This document shows, in pieces, positions 1-12,610 of a stretch of DNA of 64,000 bases. The position numbers and the translations under genes were made by a program. This stretch comes from Varanus komodoensis (lineage: Eukaryota > Chordata > Lepidosauria > Squamata > Varanidae), in contig NW_025336480.1 of the NCBI RefSeq assembly GCF_004798865.1, positions 26,438,319-26,502,318 on the forward strand, read 5' to 3'. How positions within the stretch are numbered: position 1 is the stretch's first letter; each line of letters begins with the position of its first letter. The notes beneath the pieces were generated by a model. That model had not been told where the DNA came from, made no database searches, and was given only the letters and a program-made list of their open reading frames with translations.

Positions 1-2055
1 GCGTGTGCAAACTCACAGATACCGGCACACATTGGAGGTGGGGGGCACTGAGGAACTGAAGGGGGCGACCCAGACCCAGAGCCCGGTGAGCCTGTTTTCT
101 CAGGGATTAAAGACTGGGCGCGAAACTGGAAAAATCACAACTCTGCATGTGCTGTGCGGTAAGCCCAATGACCCCATGTCATTTTACATGTTGAGGAGGT
201 AGGAAAACCAAAAGAAAAAACCCAGCGTCATCCCAGACCTCATGAAAGCATGCTCTGGTTTGAGACTCTGACAAGGAAAGTTGGCTCCTTGTGAATCACA
301 TGCTACTTACGCTACTTTGGTTTGATTCTTTAATGGTGGTGCATGGCTGAAAGAAAAAACAGGCTAAGCAATCTTCATCTTGATATGCATAAAATAAAAT
401 GAGCTAAACATGTATATAACAACATCTTGGGCTAAATAGATGGACCCAACCATGTAAAGATTGTGAATTTTCTTCAAATTTTCAACAGGGAATTAAGTGT
501 TGTGTCTTCATTCTAGCGAGCTCAATATAACAGCTGAGTAGTGGACAGCATCAAGTAGCAGAAATTGTTGTACATCTGTGGCTCTACAGCACCATCCTGT
601 ACAGGTTTACCTAGAAGTAAACCTCAATGTATTCAGTAGGGCTTACTTTGAAGAAAGTGTAGGTTATTTTTCAGCCTTAAAAAAAGCAAAAAGCAAAAAA
701 CAAAAAAGCTGTGGTCCTTTTCATGCTTGAGATGCACACACACAGGTGTGTGTAAGTTGTCTTTGAAGCCAAAAAAAAAAAAAAATCACTTTTCTTTAGC
801 AGTCAAATATTGCATAGAAGCACAGCCTAAGAATAGAACGGCACATTGAGAGAGTCACAATCTAGGCACGAGGCAGGAAATCTTGGAGATGTGCCAAAGA
901 AATCAATAGAAGATAACATCAAGTCTTTTTGATTACTCTGATTTTTTGTAAAGGTCAAGCTTCCAAGCCACTTATTTTTCCCATTCTTTATATGAAAGCA
1001 AAGGAGCCCTTTTAGATGTTTCCTACTTCCTTTACCTTGCTCCTTGTAAGATCTATAAATGTGATGCTCTGGGATGAGATGTGATGGTACCCCCCTTCTA
1101 AAAAAATTCTAGGTTACTCCTGAATAATTTATCCCTGTCTGGTGTGGTTGAAGTGGTGGTGGGGAGACAACAACTACACTGCAGCTGACCTTGTTGTGGC
1201 ATTAGGGGCATATACAAGACATTACACAGCAACGCAGATGAATGGCAAACGGAAATCATTTCTCCATTTTTACATTTGTATCCCAACTTTCAATAGCGAA
1301 GAAAGGGTATGATACTCCCCATAACCCTGAACATTTAAAGAAAGAGGAACATGGGGCAGGGGGTGGGGGGAGTCAAAATCCAGTATTTTTTTGGCAGTGG
1401 CCACTGCTGATGCCAGTCCTGCCCCACCTGCATCACTGTCCTGGTACCTGACTATATATTTGTATTGGCCTGCATGCTGGCCCCACAGCCAGGGAAGCCT
1501 GCCAGAACCCACTGCTACAGGAGGAAGGGCCCTGGCGGACGCTTTGCTCATGTCTTCCTTCAGCCCTGGCCAGATGGATGGATGCTCCTTCATAACTTCA
1601 TACTCGGGCACATGGACGTAGTGGTCAGGGAGAAGGGTTCTGGCCAAAGTCTCCCCCTGACTTGCTAGTTTTCTATGTGCAGGCACTGTGTGAAATGGTA
1701 GAGGACAGACACATGCTACAGCCTTAGTGAAAACTAGACCATGGACACATGGCTAGAGTAGAAGATGCTAGTGCCATGAACACTGAAAGACACAATGCAC
1801 TGAACCTTCTATAAGTTGATTCCGGATCCGTCTTTCTCTTCTGTGTTCCAGATGCCTTTTGTCATTATGTTGCCCAGGTCCTCTCTGTACCTGTGAAGGC
1901 AGGAAAGGCCATCCCCCTTCAAAGATGTGAGCTGAGATCCAGCTGGTGCCTACAGAGGTGCAGCTGTTGCTTCCTGGAAGTGGGTAGGAGGAAGAGGTAT
2001 CTTTGACCAGCAAGCCAAGAAACCCGAGCCATCTCTTTCTATTGTTCTGTATAAA
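1..2055. other. Non-coding stretch, no gene recognised
   Basis: AT-rich unique DNA with short homopolymers (an A-run near 768-785). Positions about 590-660 carry a weak copy of the dispersed motif GGCTTACT with an inverted partner upstream. Positions 1270-1686 are open on the minus strand for 138 codons, discussed as a finding. I see no splice-flanked exon of a known protein and no RNA gene. Confidence 0.5.
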
Positions 2056-2162
2056 GTAGGGAGGGCAACCTGTGACCCTTCAGATGTGATGGCCTGTAGC
2101 TCCCATCAGCCTTTGCCAGCATAGCCAATGGAGACAGGAGGGCCACTGGTTGCCCAGCTCTG
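2056..2162. mobile_element. Palindromic hAT-type nonautonomous DNA transposon relic
   Basis: The left end reads gggcaacctgtgaccc and the right end gggccactggttgccc, which are near reverse complements. The centre carries the inverted pair tagctcccatcag and a diverged partner. This layout matches a short palindromic repeat very common in reptile genomes, with ends like CAGGGGTGGGCAACCTG, usually assigned to hAT (Charlie-like) elements. No clear 8-bp target duplication remains, so the copy is old. The family name is from memory. Confidence 0.6.
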
Positions 2163-2550
2163 CTATAGTGGTTTCTTGCAAACACAGGGCCTCTATGCTG
2201 CCTTCAAAGCTCACTGAAAGATTTAGGTGAGAGGGTTTCAGGTGGTTTTGGCGATAGCAATTCCTGTGTGGAATGTATCGCTGCTGTTTAAGGTTCTGGG
2301 GCTAGGAATGATTCTTTCCTTCAGCTTCACCTCGCGTCTTCTCATTCTCAGGAAGGCTAACACTGGCCACTTCCTCTTCCAACTGGACTTGGGATTAGAT
2401 CTCACATGGTCCCAGGAGCGGCCCTACCATTAAACAGAGTGAGGTGCTTGCCTCAGGCAGCAGCTGCTGGGAAGTGGCAAGAAGGTGTACTCTGCACCCC
2501 TCTACCAGGCTGCTGTCTTCCAGTGTGTTGGAGGATGCAGGCCCTTTGGC

Positions 2551-2831
2551 TGGGTTCATACAATACAATAACCTGTGCTTTGGGGTGGAGTGTGGGTTGT
2601 CGAAAAATGGGCTATCATTTTGTCTACCTAGCTGCACTAGCAAGCCATGTCTTGTCAACCACAAACCACCCATTAAGAGAACCATGGTTTGTTGTTGGGT
2701 TATGAACTGTGGGTTATTCACCAGGGTTTCTTATCTCACCTGGATTCAACTCATGTTACAGCAACAGCCCATGATTCATCAAGAACCCACACTCAGCTTT
2801 TAAGTACAGGTTCTCATGCTGTCTAACCCAG
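2551..2831. mobile_element. Inverted-repeat DNA transposon relic
   Basis: The left end starts tgggttcatacaatacaata and continues acctgt. The right end, read in reverse complement, starts tgggttagacagcatgagaa and continues cctgt, so about 26 bp form diverged terminal inverted repeats around a core of about 230 bp. The core contains accatggtttgttgttgg, and a related core lies near 39.6 kb, which supports a dispersed family. No protein is encoded. I cannot name the superfamily. Confidence 0.5.
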
Positions 2832-4545
2832 TCATTGTTAGTGCTGAAGAAAAAGCCTAGCCAGCTTTTATAAATGGGATAGGAGGGAACACCTCTTTGT
2901 TCTTTGCCTTAGCCCTGCATGGTCCCTCACTTTCTGCTCAGGGTGGTACCTCCTAATGGACTGGGTGGTGTGCTTTCCTGCCAAACAGTCACTTCAGGGG
3001 GGTTCTCCTCTCCCTTTCAGACCCCTTTATTAGGATTTCCTTGCCTTTGGCTTCTAGCTTGAAGGTAGAAGTGCCTTAACTGACTGTCCTCTCTTCACAC
3101 AGGAGTTCTGCAGATTCATATCCGTGTGTGCATGTTTGAAGGAATGTACAAATATAAATTTCAAGGATCTGGCCATTCTTTATTCTTAAAAGTGTTCTTT
3201 CTTTGTTGTCGCCTGTCTTCCCCAAGCTCTATCTTGAGATGCTTCCACACAATGCACACTTTCAACCAACGGTGCTTCCAAATCATTCTTCCCCAACTTG
3301 GTGCATCCCAGAAGCTTTGGATGCCATCACGCCTGATTGTCAATCCTCAGTAATACTGGGAATTACAGTAAAAAAAAATATCTGGAGGGTCCCAGGTTCA
3401 AGAAGGCTGTTTGAGATGGAAAGTTCTCAGCACTACCTACTAAATGACATTGTGGAGCTTCCATCTCTCCCACTTTAAGAGGTTTTCTCTGATAAGAAAA
3501 AAAGCAATAATAGGAAAACTTGGGAGGAAAGCATTTCACCTGGATCTCCTGTAAAATTATGTGCACGTGTCAAGGTGATGGTGCGACAGTAGCCCTGTCT
3601 GGAAGCACCCTAAATCTAAGGTTAACTAGGATTGCAGTCCTGTCTTCAGTCTTACCTATGTACCTCTCATCCTAGATACCGATTATTAATTTTTTCACCA
3701 AATGTGAATTGGGTAGCCAGTATGTTAGCAGCCACACACAAGAGGGAGGAATCAGCAGCCAGAAGGTTTTCAGATTTTTTAAAATCTGAAAACACACAGG
3801 GGAGCCTATCCCTTCCCAAGCAACCTAATAAGGCCCTAGCATGGTTAATTGTCTGAGAATGTTGACTGAATGCTGGAGAAAAGAATGGAAAACTGGGAGA
3901 AGGGAGGGGGGAACGGCATGGCATGGCATGGAACAGAGTTCTTGGAAGAGGGCATGGCTGGCTGGCTGGAACTCTGAGCAGGAACATTGTATCTTGCCAA
4001 TATTTTGTTGCAGGTCCCACTTTTATCTACACAATTTTGAAAACAGTTAACAGTGTACAGCCCGTTTCAAAATGGCAACCACGCCCAATAGGTTTCATGT
4101 ACACAACTATTCATATCTTCTGAACTTCTATGCTCAGTTTCTATAGGATGATTGTCTTCTGGGAACATTTCCAACAGATTTGTTTCCTCCTTTCCCCTTC
4201 TCTGGTTGTCCTAAGCTTATTGCTAAAATATCTACAAATGTGAATTTCTGCTCTTGTTTTAAGAAACCGGTGCCTCCATGGTGTATTGATTTTTGAACCT
4301 CATCTTGCTTGCCAACTGTACCTATTTAACTAGGACAGATATTTAGCTGTCTGAAATAGTTAAGCGACTTTGCTGGTATATACATGTGTATTTTAGAAGT
4401 ATTAGCACTATACTAATAAATTGTAACAATGATACCGGGAGCCTCATCTATTGTTCAAAGAAGAGATCTTCCAGTGTTTCTTGAGATTTGTTTGCTTGTG
4501 ACTTATACACAACCACCAGTGCCAAGAAAGTGCAAAGCTCAGGGA
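2832..4545. other. Non-coding stretch, no gene recognised
   Basis: Unique-looking sequence. A short fragment near 3625-3645 (attgcagtcctgtc) resembles one end of the dispersed palindromic family seen elsewhere in this window. A tandem GGCAT run lies at about 3914-3932. No exon or RNA gene is supportable. Confidence 0.45.
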
Positions 4546-4780
4546 ATGAAGATTTAGGGTGGATGCCAGGAAGTACTTCCTGATGGTTAGGACCCCGAGG
4601 GTATGGAACGGGCTTCTACAGGAGGTGGTTGAGGCCCCATCAGTGAGGGTGCTTAAGGATAGGCTGGACATGCACATGGTAGGCATGTCATGAGTGGAGC
4701 CGGCTGGAGCTGAGGGTCAGACTAGATGGCTCGGGAGAACCCTTCTGACTCACTCTGTCTCTCTGTTTCTATGTTTCTAA
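4546..4780 (+). mobile_element. CR1 LINE, 3' end fragment
   Basis: In one plus frame the sequence encodes RKYFLMVRTPRVWNGLLQEV and continues VEAPSVRVLKDRLD, the C-terminal reverse-transcriptase tail typical of CR1 (aromatic-rich, W-N-x-L-x-x-x-V-V-x-A-P-S). It is followed by a short 3' UTR with ggtcagactagatggc and a tail of TTTCTATG-like repeats, the usual CR1 terminus. The fragment is severely 5'-truncated, which is normal for CR1. Confidence 0.8.
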
Positions 4781-6868
4781 AACACATTTTTGTAGTTATG
4801 GAGGGTGCATAGTTAGTAGGCAGTGGTTTTCGGAAGCCTGTTTATAAGCCCCCTGGAGCCATCCATGTTTCTTATCTCTCTGCCTCTGCCTTGGCTCGCT
4901 TCCCTACACAGTGGCTCAGCGTCAATTTAACCTCTTGACCCTCAAGCAGTCCTTTCCCTTCTGAGCTTCACCATTTCTATTCCAGCTTCCCCCCTTTTCT
5001 TTCTGCCACAATTGTGCTCACAAGATTCTGCTCTTATCTCCTGAAGCTCAGGCCACTTCTCTGCAAAGCGCGTTCTTGGATGAACACTTAAGCTAGCCTG
5101 AAACATCAGACTGCCAGCAGCTGAGATGAAACGAACTTGGCATGAGGCTAAATCAGGACAGCATCACTTTTGATATGTCAAGCCAAACAGAGCCCACCGT
5201 CCTTGAACGGTGGTCTGCTTGGCACCTTGCAGACAGGGCCAGACATATCAATAGGCAGAGTGGGATGGCAGCAGATTTGGGGTGTCAGATAAGGGCAGCA
5301 AATTGTTATTTAATTGATTGTGCTTGTATTTGTACTGTTCTTCTGCCTTGGCTGCCAAATTAACTTGGGCAGCCTGGGGTACTGTTCAGTTTAACTTGGG
5401 TGGGGCACTCTGTCCTGGGCCGCAAAATGTCTTGGGTTGGCCGTATCAGTTATCTAGCCTTTTCATTACTTTAGTGAGCCATGTTTAGTTTGTTCTGGGT
5501 CTCAGGCAGTGCAGACCTCATCTATACTAAGTAGCTTTTTTATAAAGGAAAACCACTTTCACCTCATTATCTTTTCATTAATAACTTAACGTATTTGTAG
5601 TACTTTTTTGAAGACTCAGACTCAAAGCATTACCCTTGGGGATGGGCAGACTTATGGAATCTGCATTGGTTTTGTTTGGCTTTTTACTCAAAGCCAGAGG
5701 TCAGCTCCCAGAGACAAGTGAAAATTGTGGCTGCAGAGACAGAGTCAGATGCAAAAAGGATGATTCGGGGTGTGGGGCCAGGTATAGGACCCTTGCCTGT
5801 ATCACCTACACCTGCGTTTCTGCACTTTGGGAAGTCTAACAGCAAAATGGGTCAGCAGCGTCACACGCATGAGCACCTGGTCCAAGACAGCTGGTTTTAT
5901 ATGTGAATCACTCTAAGGCTGAGAGAGGAATGATTCAAATAGGGTCAGCCTCTGCAGACCTTGATGCATTTTTCTTTTAATACATACAGTATTGTTCGCA
6001 ATGTTTACATTAGTGGGAGCCTTGGAGATTTGCTGCAAAACACTCAGAGAACTGCTAGTAGAAATTGGTTTCCCTGCTACCCTGCTCTGTATTATCTGGG
6101 TTAATTCTTAACCTGCCTGTCAGGTAAGGCCATGGTGCTATCTTCGTTTTGCTAATTTGGAGAAGTGGCAGGAGGACAAGAAAGCTGTGGAGGTTGGGAT
6201 TTACACTAATGGGCCAAGGCCAAGACATGAGAGATGATTTTGTTCAGGGTAATCAATGGCAGGTTTCCTCTGAAGTAATTCCTTTCATTTATTTAAAATG
6301 GGTTTTAGGCCACTTTTAAGGGTAGGACCCTCTGAAAGTAGTGTACTAGTTAAAGGCGATACAAACTTTGCAGAAGAAATACCATAGAAAATCAATCAAT
6401 AAAGGTGCAATTTCAATGCTCTGCAAAGCAAAATTCCTATGCAAACATATGAAGCATTTGTGAATTGTCCAAACAGCTTTGGCTATTGGTTGTTGTAGAA
6501 ATGGAGTGAATGAAAAAATGAAAGGAATTAAAGGAAGCATGGAGCAGGTTCCCAAGCTAATCTGCCCAGCAGGGAGGGCAAGCAGGGCAGGGCTTTCTCC
6601 ATCCTGGCAGTCTTGTCCATGCGATCTCTCTTTACCTTGCTGCTCAGCTGCTTTCCTGCTGCTGAGATGAGCAGGACAGGAAGGTGGCAGGAATGGCAGG
6701 GAGGGGGCCATGATCTCTGCCCCCCCCCCATTCAAGATCCAGGAAAAGGCTGAGCAGCGAGACTTTGCATGCCCCCCTCTTTTCCCACTGCTCAGCTGTT
6801 TTCCAGTGCTCAGCTGAGCAGCATGGCAAATCGTTCACGTGGGAGTGGGGTATGGATGTACAGAGGTC

Positions 6869-6872
<4 letters not shown>
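4781..6872. other. Non-coding stretch, no gene recognised
   Basis: Unique-looking sequence. Two similar CAGCTG-rich segments occur at about 6640-6675 and 6788-6825 (both with ctgctcagctg followed by tttcc), separated by a C-rich run at 6720-6729, suggesting an old local duplication. No exon is recognised. Confidence 0.4.

Positions 6873-6934
<62 letters not shown>
6873..6934. repeat. (TC)31 microsatellite
   Basis: An uninterrupted TC dinucleotide run of about 62 bp. It creates artificial open frames on both strands (Ser-Leu repeats on plus, Arg-Glu repeats on minus), which should not be taken as genes. The lack of interruptions suggests it is young and probably length-polymorphic. Confidence 0.97.
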
Positions 6935-6936
<2 letters not shown>

Positions 6937-9127
6937 CTTTGCCCAATATCCCCACCTCCACCAGCACTATGCAGCTCCTGCTCATGTTCCCCCCCACCCC
7001 ACCCCCAGAAGCGCTGGTTGGAGGAACGTTCCCCGCTCCATCAGTTTAGCTTTGCACTTTCTGCTGATTCCAGTCTGCATTGCCCCGATGGGGCTGCATG
7101 GCTCAGATGCAGGTCCTTGGCCATGAAAAGGAAGCCCCCACCACCCATCAGTGCCGACCCCAGCTTTGGAGGGCCTCTGGGCAAGGCTCCCTCTGCACAT
7201 GCCTTCACGGAGGTGCTTTCTCACCACCTTGCTCAGCAGCTCCCACTCCCTCCCTCGCTGATGCCACTCGCCTGCCTGACAGGAAGAGAGCCAGAGAGCA
7301 TGTCAGCAGGAGCATCTGTGGCTCCTTTTCCTCCTCCCCACAGCCATCGTCTGGGCCAGAGTGTGAGGTCTGTGAACAAGCAGGTTTCAATGGGGAAAAG
7401 AAGCAGAAGGCTCCTGTTGGTGGGCCCCTGGCAACCGCCCTTTCATGCCTAGCCTTGACACTGCCCCTGCCCCTAGTGCAATTCAAGGGGAAGCTGAAGT
7501 CAATGTGATGAGTCCCTTCCCTTCCCTTTTCAGAACCGCAACCTACCCAAGTTTTATTTATTTTTAAATGAATACTAGTTCCAACAGATTTATGTGCACA
7601 TGAGTCACAAACAACAATGCTTATCATTTTTTCATTTCAAGCAGGATGATTTATTGATCACACTTCTGATCTGTCCAAATAACCAATGTTTTCAGGATGG
7701 TGTGCAGATAAATTACAAACACAAATACAAGATAATCATAAAAGCATTAGAATAAAATGGCACAAGATAAAATCCTCAGCCAGGATAAAAATTGTAACAT
7801 ATAATAAAACCAAAAGTAAAATGAACAGCAGGGATGGAATAGTACAGAGGTCACACAGCATTAATACAGTTGCTAGGGGCCTAGGAAAATGCCATAATGC
7901 CTTTACATGAGGAAACACCATTGCTTTCAGTTTATTGTCAGACAAAATGGATGTGGTAGGAATCATTTTATTTAATTGGCTGCATTCAGACAGGATGGCA
8001 AGCCAGGGTTTTGGAGAATCTTGATTCATCCTTTAAGCACCATATTCTTGCCTGCCTGATCGCTTCTACTGCAAATGAGAGGGACTAAGCAAACCACACA
8101 CCCTTAACCCACAGGTTCCTTATTGTGACGTCCCAGCTGGAACCCTGGCTTGTCCCTCCTCAAACAAGTCAGACTGATAAGCCATGATGCATTGTTGCTT
8201 TATGACTCTGGCCTAACATTCCCACTCCAGATGTCTTGACAAGTCAATTGCAACTTAAGGATTTTCCTGTTATATACATTTCGAAAGGAATGTAGTTGTG
8301 CACAGTCTACATATTTACAGCTAGGATCTCAGAAGTTTGTTTCAGATACAGGAGTAATTTGTTATCTGATGTCAATCTGGAACTGCTTTCACACATTGGT
8401 GTCGAGAGACAGCATGTCACATACTCCCAAACTAGAAGGCGTTGGTGTTTATTCTTTCATCAGAGAACTGCAGAGCCAACTTGGTTAATGTGTTGGTAGA
8501 AACCCAGGGGCTGGAGTTCACATAGCAGTCTACAATTCCCCATCTTCTTGTTATTTGTATTTCTGAATGTATCCTCTTTTCTCATGGTCTACGGCTTGCA
8601 CAATGACATGTTAAACTTCAGCTGTCACTCAGTCTATATAGAAACACGCAAGGCTGATGGTTGGAAACCAGATTCTCCGTCCCGCTGCCCATCTCTGTGA
8701 CAGCCGCAGGTCAGGGTCCACAACATTTTCCAGGCTGGTGACTTTCTCCTGTCCCAGCTCACAAGGACGAGTTCAAAACAACCCTTTTCACCCAGAAGCT
8801 AAAGCACCCGCTTTTATTAGCTCATCTGTTGGGGGAAAAATGGCTGGGAAGAAAACATCCGTTGTGCTCAGGGCCCTGGTAGCACAAGGGAGGTGAAAGG
8901 GAACAAGCAGTGAGATACTGGCCCGCAGCAGACAGCAAGCTTCCATGATTTATCAGAAAGCCCCTCTGTCCCTTCACTGAGCACATGTCCTCGGTTATGA
9001 ACCCCTGGCTGTTCAGGCTGATCATCAAAGCTGCAAGTGAACTGGGCTTGCTCCCAGGACAAGTCTCTGAAGATGACTGTGGAGAAAGTTTGTGGCGGGT
9101 GGGAGCTCCTATCTGCGCACACAGATG
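6935..9127. other. Non-coding stretch, GC-richer at its left end
   Basis: Positions 6935-7500 are richer in G and C than the surroundings and free of recognised repeats. Positions about 7640-8000 are A-rich on the plus strand and might be an old minus-strand L2 3' UTR, but I cannot align it convincingly. Positions 8640-9120 look unique. No protein family is recognised. Confidence 0.4.
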
Positions 9128-9340
9128 TCCTTCTTTTTTATGTATTGTTATTTTTATATCTTGCCCCAGCGCCACAGTCTCTGGGCTGTTTACAAGAGAT
9201 TAAAACCAACAGCAATTCCAAACTAGACTAAAACAGCATAAAACTAAGCTTGGAAGGCCTGTCGGAAGAGGGATGTCTTTAACTCCCTCTTGAAAGTAGC
9301 AGTCTGGGAGATCAGATGCATCCTTCCTTGCCAGTATTTG
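9128..9340 (-). mobile_element. L2-type LINE, old 3' end fragment
   Basis: The plus strand shows the mirrored 3' end of an L2-like element: a T-rich start, a degraded GCCCCA...CTGGGCTGTTTACAA stem motif, an A-rich stretch, then ggaaggcctgtcggaagagg and tcttgaaagtagcag, which correspond to the end of the LINE ORF. It is more diverged than the copy at 25-28 kb, so an older subfamily is likely. Confidence 0.6.
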
Positions 9341-10139
9341 CCTGTGCATATCTCCAGTTTAGAGCCACTGCTAAGAAAGTCTTCTGGGTAGTTGGCATTA
9401 ATCTTGTGGAAGTGAACTTCAGAAGATTATCCCCAGTGGATGAGGTGGAATACATGGGCAAAGGTGTTTCTGAAGGTATTTTGGACCCGTGGCTTTTGTA
9501 CAGTATTTCTATGCAGCAATGCCCTTAATACACAAATAATTTCAGCAGAGATCTGTGCAGTGCTTACAAGACTTCCTGACAAAGTACTAAATGTTATTTT
9601 ATATAGAGTAGATTCATTGGAATGAGTGCCTCTACTCTACATACTCTCCTTGTTGGATTTAGCCCATTAAGCTCCTTGTATTAACATGGAAAAGGCCATT
9701 GGGCACCTATTCCATCCATTCTAGCTTAGTGGATTTTATTTCTGGTAAGAAAAATGACAGAAGAGGCAATGGGAAACAATACATGCGGAATGATGTTGCC
9801 TAGAACCACCCCTCTGCAAAATTAGGTGCATGAGGCAGAGTGATGGCAGAGTGCAAGCCTCATCTGGAAGTACTCTAAAGGGCCAAATTTAAATGTGTAT
9901 CTAGGAAAATCTTTTCCTATTTTACCCCCCCCCTTTTTTTTTACTCTAGAGTGAGTGCAGGGTAAGCGCAGGCTAGGGGCCTAGGAATCAGGAACTTAGC
10001 AGGTGGGTAGGGTTATTTTAACATCCAGGTTGCGGTCCCCATGTCTACTCCAGAGTGGAAATAAGACGAAGGTGCCGCTGCGAGACACACATTTAGAGCA
10101 ATGCCTGTGTTGGCCCTTAGATGGCTTTAAAAGAGGGAA

Positions 10140-10345
10140 CGGACTAATCCACAGAGGCTAAGGCTGTAAGTGGCTACTAGTCAGGATGGCTAAGCCTCAC
10201 CTGCACTATCAGCGATGGTATGGCTCTATGCAACTGTTGTTGTGGAACAATCATGAGAGAGGCTTATTGCCCCTGTGTCCTGCCTCTGAGATATCCTGAA
10301 GCATCTGGTTGGCTCAGGGAAATCGCACAGGCAGGATAAGTGGAA
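10140..10345 (+). mobile_element. CR1-type LINE 3' UTR fragment
   Basis: Segments ctaaggctgtaagtggctac and tagtcaggatggct, then catctggttggc, and finally a degraded ctggatgggcc-like stretch appear in the same order as in the 3' tail common in squamate CR1 copies. The same tail is seen at 28.66-28.91 kb. Divergence is considerable and the boundaries are approximate. Confidence 0.55.
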
Positions 10346-11317
10346 TGGATGCACTGGGCACAGCTTCCTGCATGGGGACTCATGTCACCCCTGGAGCTCC
10401 TGCTGTGGTTGTTCAAGGAGTGTCCCAGGTGTGCTGGGGTGTCCCTTTGGTTGAGCGTATGCTGGGGCAGAGGCCACTACTCAGACGCCCAGCTCAAGCC
10501 CTGGAGAGCTGCTGCCAGTCAGAGTAGATATCACAAGGCTAGGTGGGCTCCAGAACCCTTGCACGTGGGTTTGTGGAACGGCGCCAGTGGCAGTCTCCCT
10601 CCTGCATATGCTTCTTTGCCTCCAACCCCTTATATCTTGAAGGCATGCCTGGTGCTAAAAGGTAACTCTGAGATCTCTAGTTTCTGGAAAAGCAAAATGT
10701 CATTCACCAACTCAGTTTTAGGGTCAATCTTCTCGTTCTGGCAGAGGCTTTGCTGATTGTGACCATGGAGAACTGGCCACAGAGATAAATGGCTGAAGAG
10801 TTTATGGAAGGGTGTAATTTCCCTGGGCAGATAACACTCTGTTTAAGAATCCAGGACCATACATAATAAGGATTTTGCATGCCTGGTTGTACATCTAAAT
10901 TGGATTCACAATATGTTTGGGAAATATATTTTGCCCCTACAATTAGGCATCAATTTTGCATTCACCCATCACATGGAAGGCATCCCTTGTGTGCTGTTTT
11001 ACTTACACCGCCCCCCCCCTCCCAGCATCGCTTCATTTGCTGCCTGTAAACAGATGCTTTCTACATCAACACAAAATAATCTCTGGGTGGACCTGGAGTG
11101 GAGGGATGGGAAGGGATGTGGAGATTTAAGGGGAAGAGAACAGTGTGTCTTTCTTTTGGTCAGTTTTGTGCATAGGAAGTACTGCATGCTTCTGTTTCGG
11201 GGTGATGGAAAGGGTAATAGATGGTATGGCCAGAGCGCTATTGGACAAGACAGTGCAGTCGTAGGCAAGGCTGCCAACCTATATCCAGGAAAGAGAAGAG
11301 GAGATCATAAGGGGTCA

Positions 11318-11502
11318 GGCAAAGGCATGCTAGGTCAGCCCCAGAGCCTTTCTAGTCTGACCGGATGCCTGTGAGAAGTTGACAAGGAGGATGCGGGTGC
11401 AATAGCACCTGCTCGCTCATAGTCCCCAGCAAGAGGCTTTCAGAGGTAAAGCATCTTTGATACTGCAGGTAGTATATAGCCATCATGTCTAGTGGCTACA
11501 GA
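11318..11502 (-). mobile_element. CR1-type LINE 3' UTR fragment
   Basis: On the plus strand the order is ccggatgcctgtgagaag, caatagcacctgctcg, gtccccagcaagaggc, tactgcaggtagtatatagc, catcatgtctagtggctac. This is the reverse complement of the same CR1 tail seen at 10.1 and 28.7 kb, with matching block order at 55.7 kb. No coding part is left. Confidence 0.65.
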
Positions 11503-11524
11503 CTGGCCTCTCTCTCGCTCGCTC

Positions 11525-11548
11525 TGTGTGTGTGTGTGTGTGTGTGTG
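11525..11548. repeat. (TG)12 microsatellite
   Basis: An uninterrupted TG dinucleotide run, preceded by a short CTCG-rich segment. Confidence 0.95.
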
Positions 11549-12476
11549 ATATATGCACAGTTGGAAATGATTATGGATTTAAGTAGAAATCCAGTAGATC
11601 TCATCACAGTGGGAACCTCCACAACCAAGCGGTGTCATGGATGCCTACTTAACCAGCTGCCAAGATGCTAACTGTTAATGGGGCCACATCAAGGCTCCGA
11701 AGTTCCTGGCCTTCTTAAGGGTCTTTATCTGTAAGCAGGGCTTGGTCTGTCGAGCCCTTCAGACAGAGAACTCCTTCCAGTAAAGCAGGCCATGTGGCCC
11801 ATCTCCCCTAGAGCAACGGTTGTAGGGAAACAGGTGTACTCTGTGTCACAACCCTGTATCGCATTGGGAATGTTGCTTTCTCCTGCCTGTTCTTGCAGTA
11901 CTGTGGCTGCTGCTGTGGCCACTGCTGGAACAGGGTGGGACCAACGAGGTTAACCACTGGGGTGGCTCTTGGGAACAGCCCTTGCCCAGCACTTGCAGCT
12001 CTTGGGCCACACGTTCCCCTCCTGAACAAGGACCATGAGACCAGATCAAGCTCGTGCTCACAAGACACTGAACAGAAACGAGCGAGCTTTTGGAGCCCTT
12101 GAAGTGCAGCATGGCGCTCAGCCTGCGCACTGGCCGATCTGCGTTTGCCGGGAGTGCTCCTGATTGAGTCAGCTGCGAGCATCTCCTGCAGTCCATCTCA
12201 GCAGCAGTCTGAGTTAATGACTCTCTGGATTAGTACTCACTAAGGAGATCAACCTGCGCTTGGGTTTGTACCAGTTTGCTCTGCAGATGGGAATTCACAT
12301 GAAAGAATGAGCCTCCCTGTATAAATGAATAGTTCCCCGCAGGTAGTTAGTAGGCAACTCAGGCAAAAGGTTTCTCCTTGAGATTTTTTTTTTAATATGC
12401 AGGGATTTTAAGTATTCAGTCAGGGGACTCCTCACCTGCATTCTGACTCTGGACACCTCGAGGAGAAATATGTCTA

Positions 12477-12610
12477 GAGAATCACACAATACAAGAGTTG
12501 GAAGGGCTAGAAGGCCATCAGGTCCAACTCCCTGCTAGTGCAGGACACCACGTTACACCGTCCCTCTCAGATGACTGTCCAGTTGCATCCTGAATGCCTC
12601 TGGAGCCCTG
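12477..12610 (-). mobile_element. CR1 LINE, 3' end fragment
   Basis: The plus strand reads gaatcacacaatacaagagt, then tggaagggctagaaggccat and caggtccaactccctgc, the reverse complement of the canonical CR1 3' UTR. Downstream come tcagatgactgtccagttgc and gaatgcctctggag, which correspond to the end of the ORF region. Truncated copy. Confidence 0.85.

Noticed and set aside
6644-7452. Long open frames across the TC repeat (up to 227 codons on plus, 117 on minus)
   Set aside because: They exist because a TC dinucleotide run cannot encode a stop in any frame. The flanking peptide shows no domain and the same region is open on both strands.
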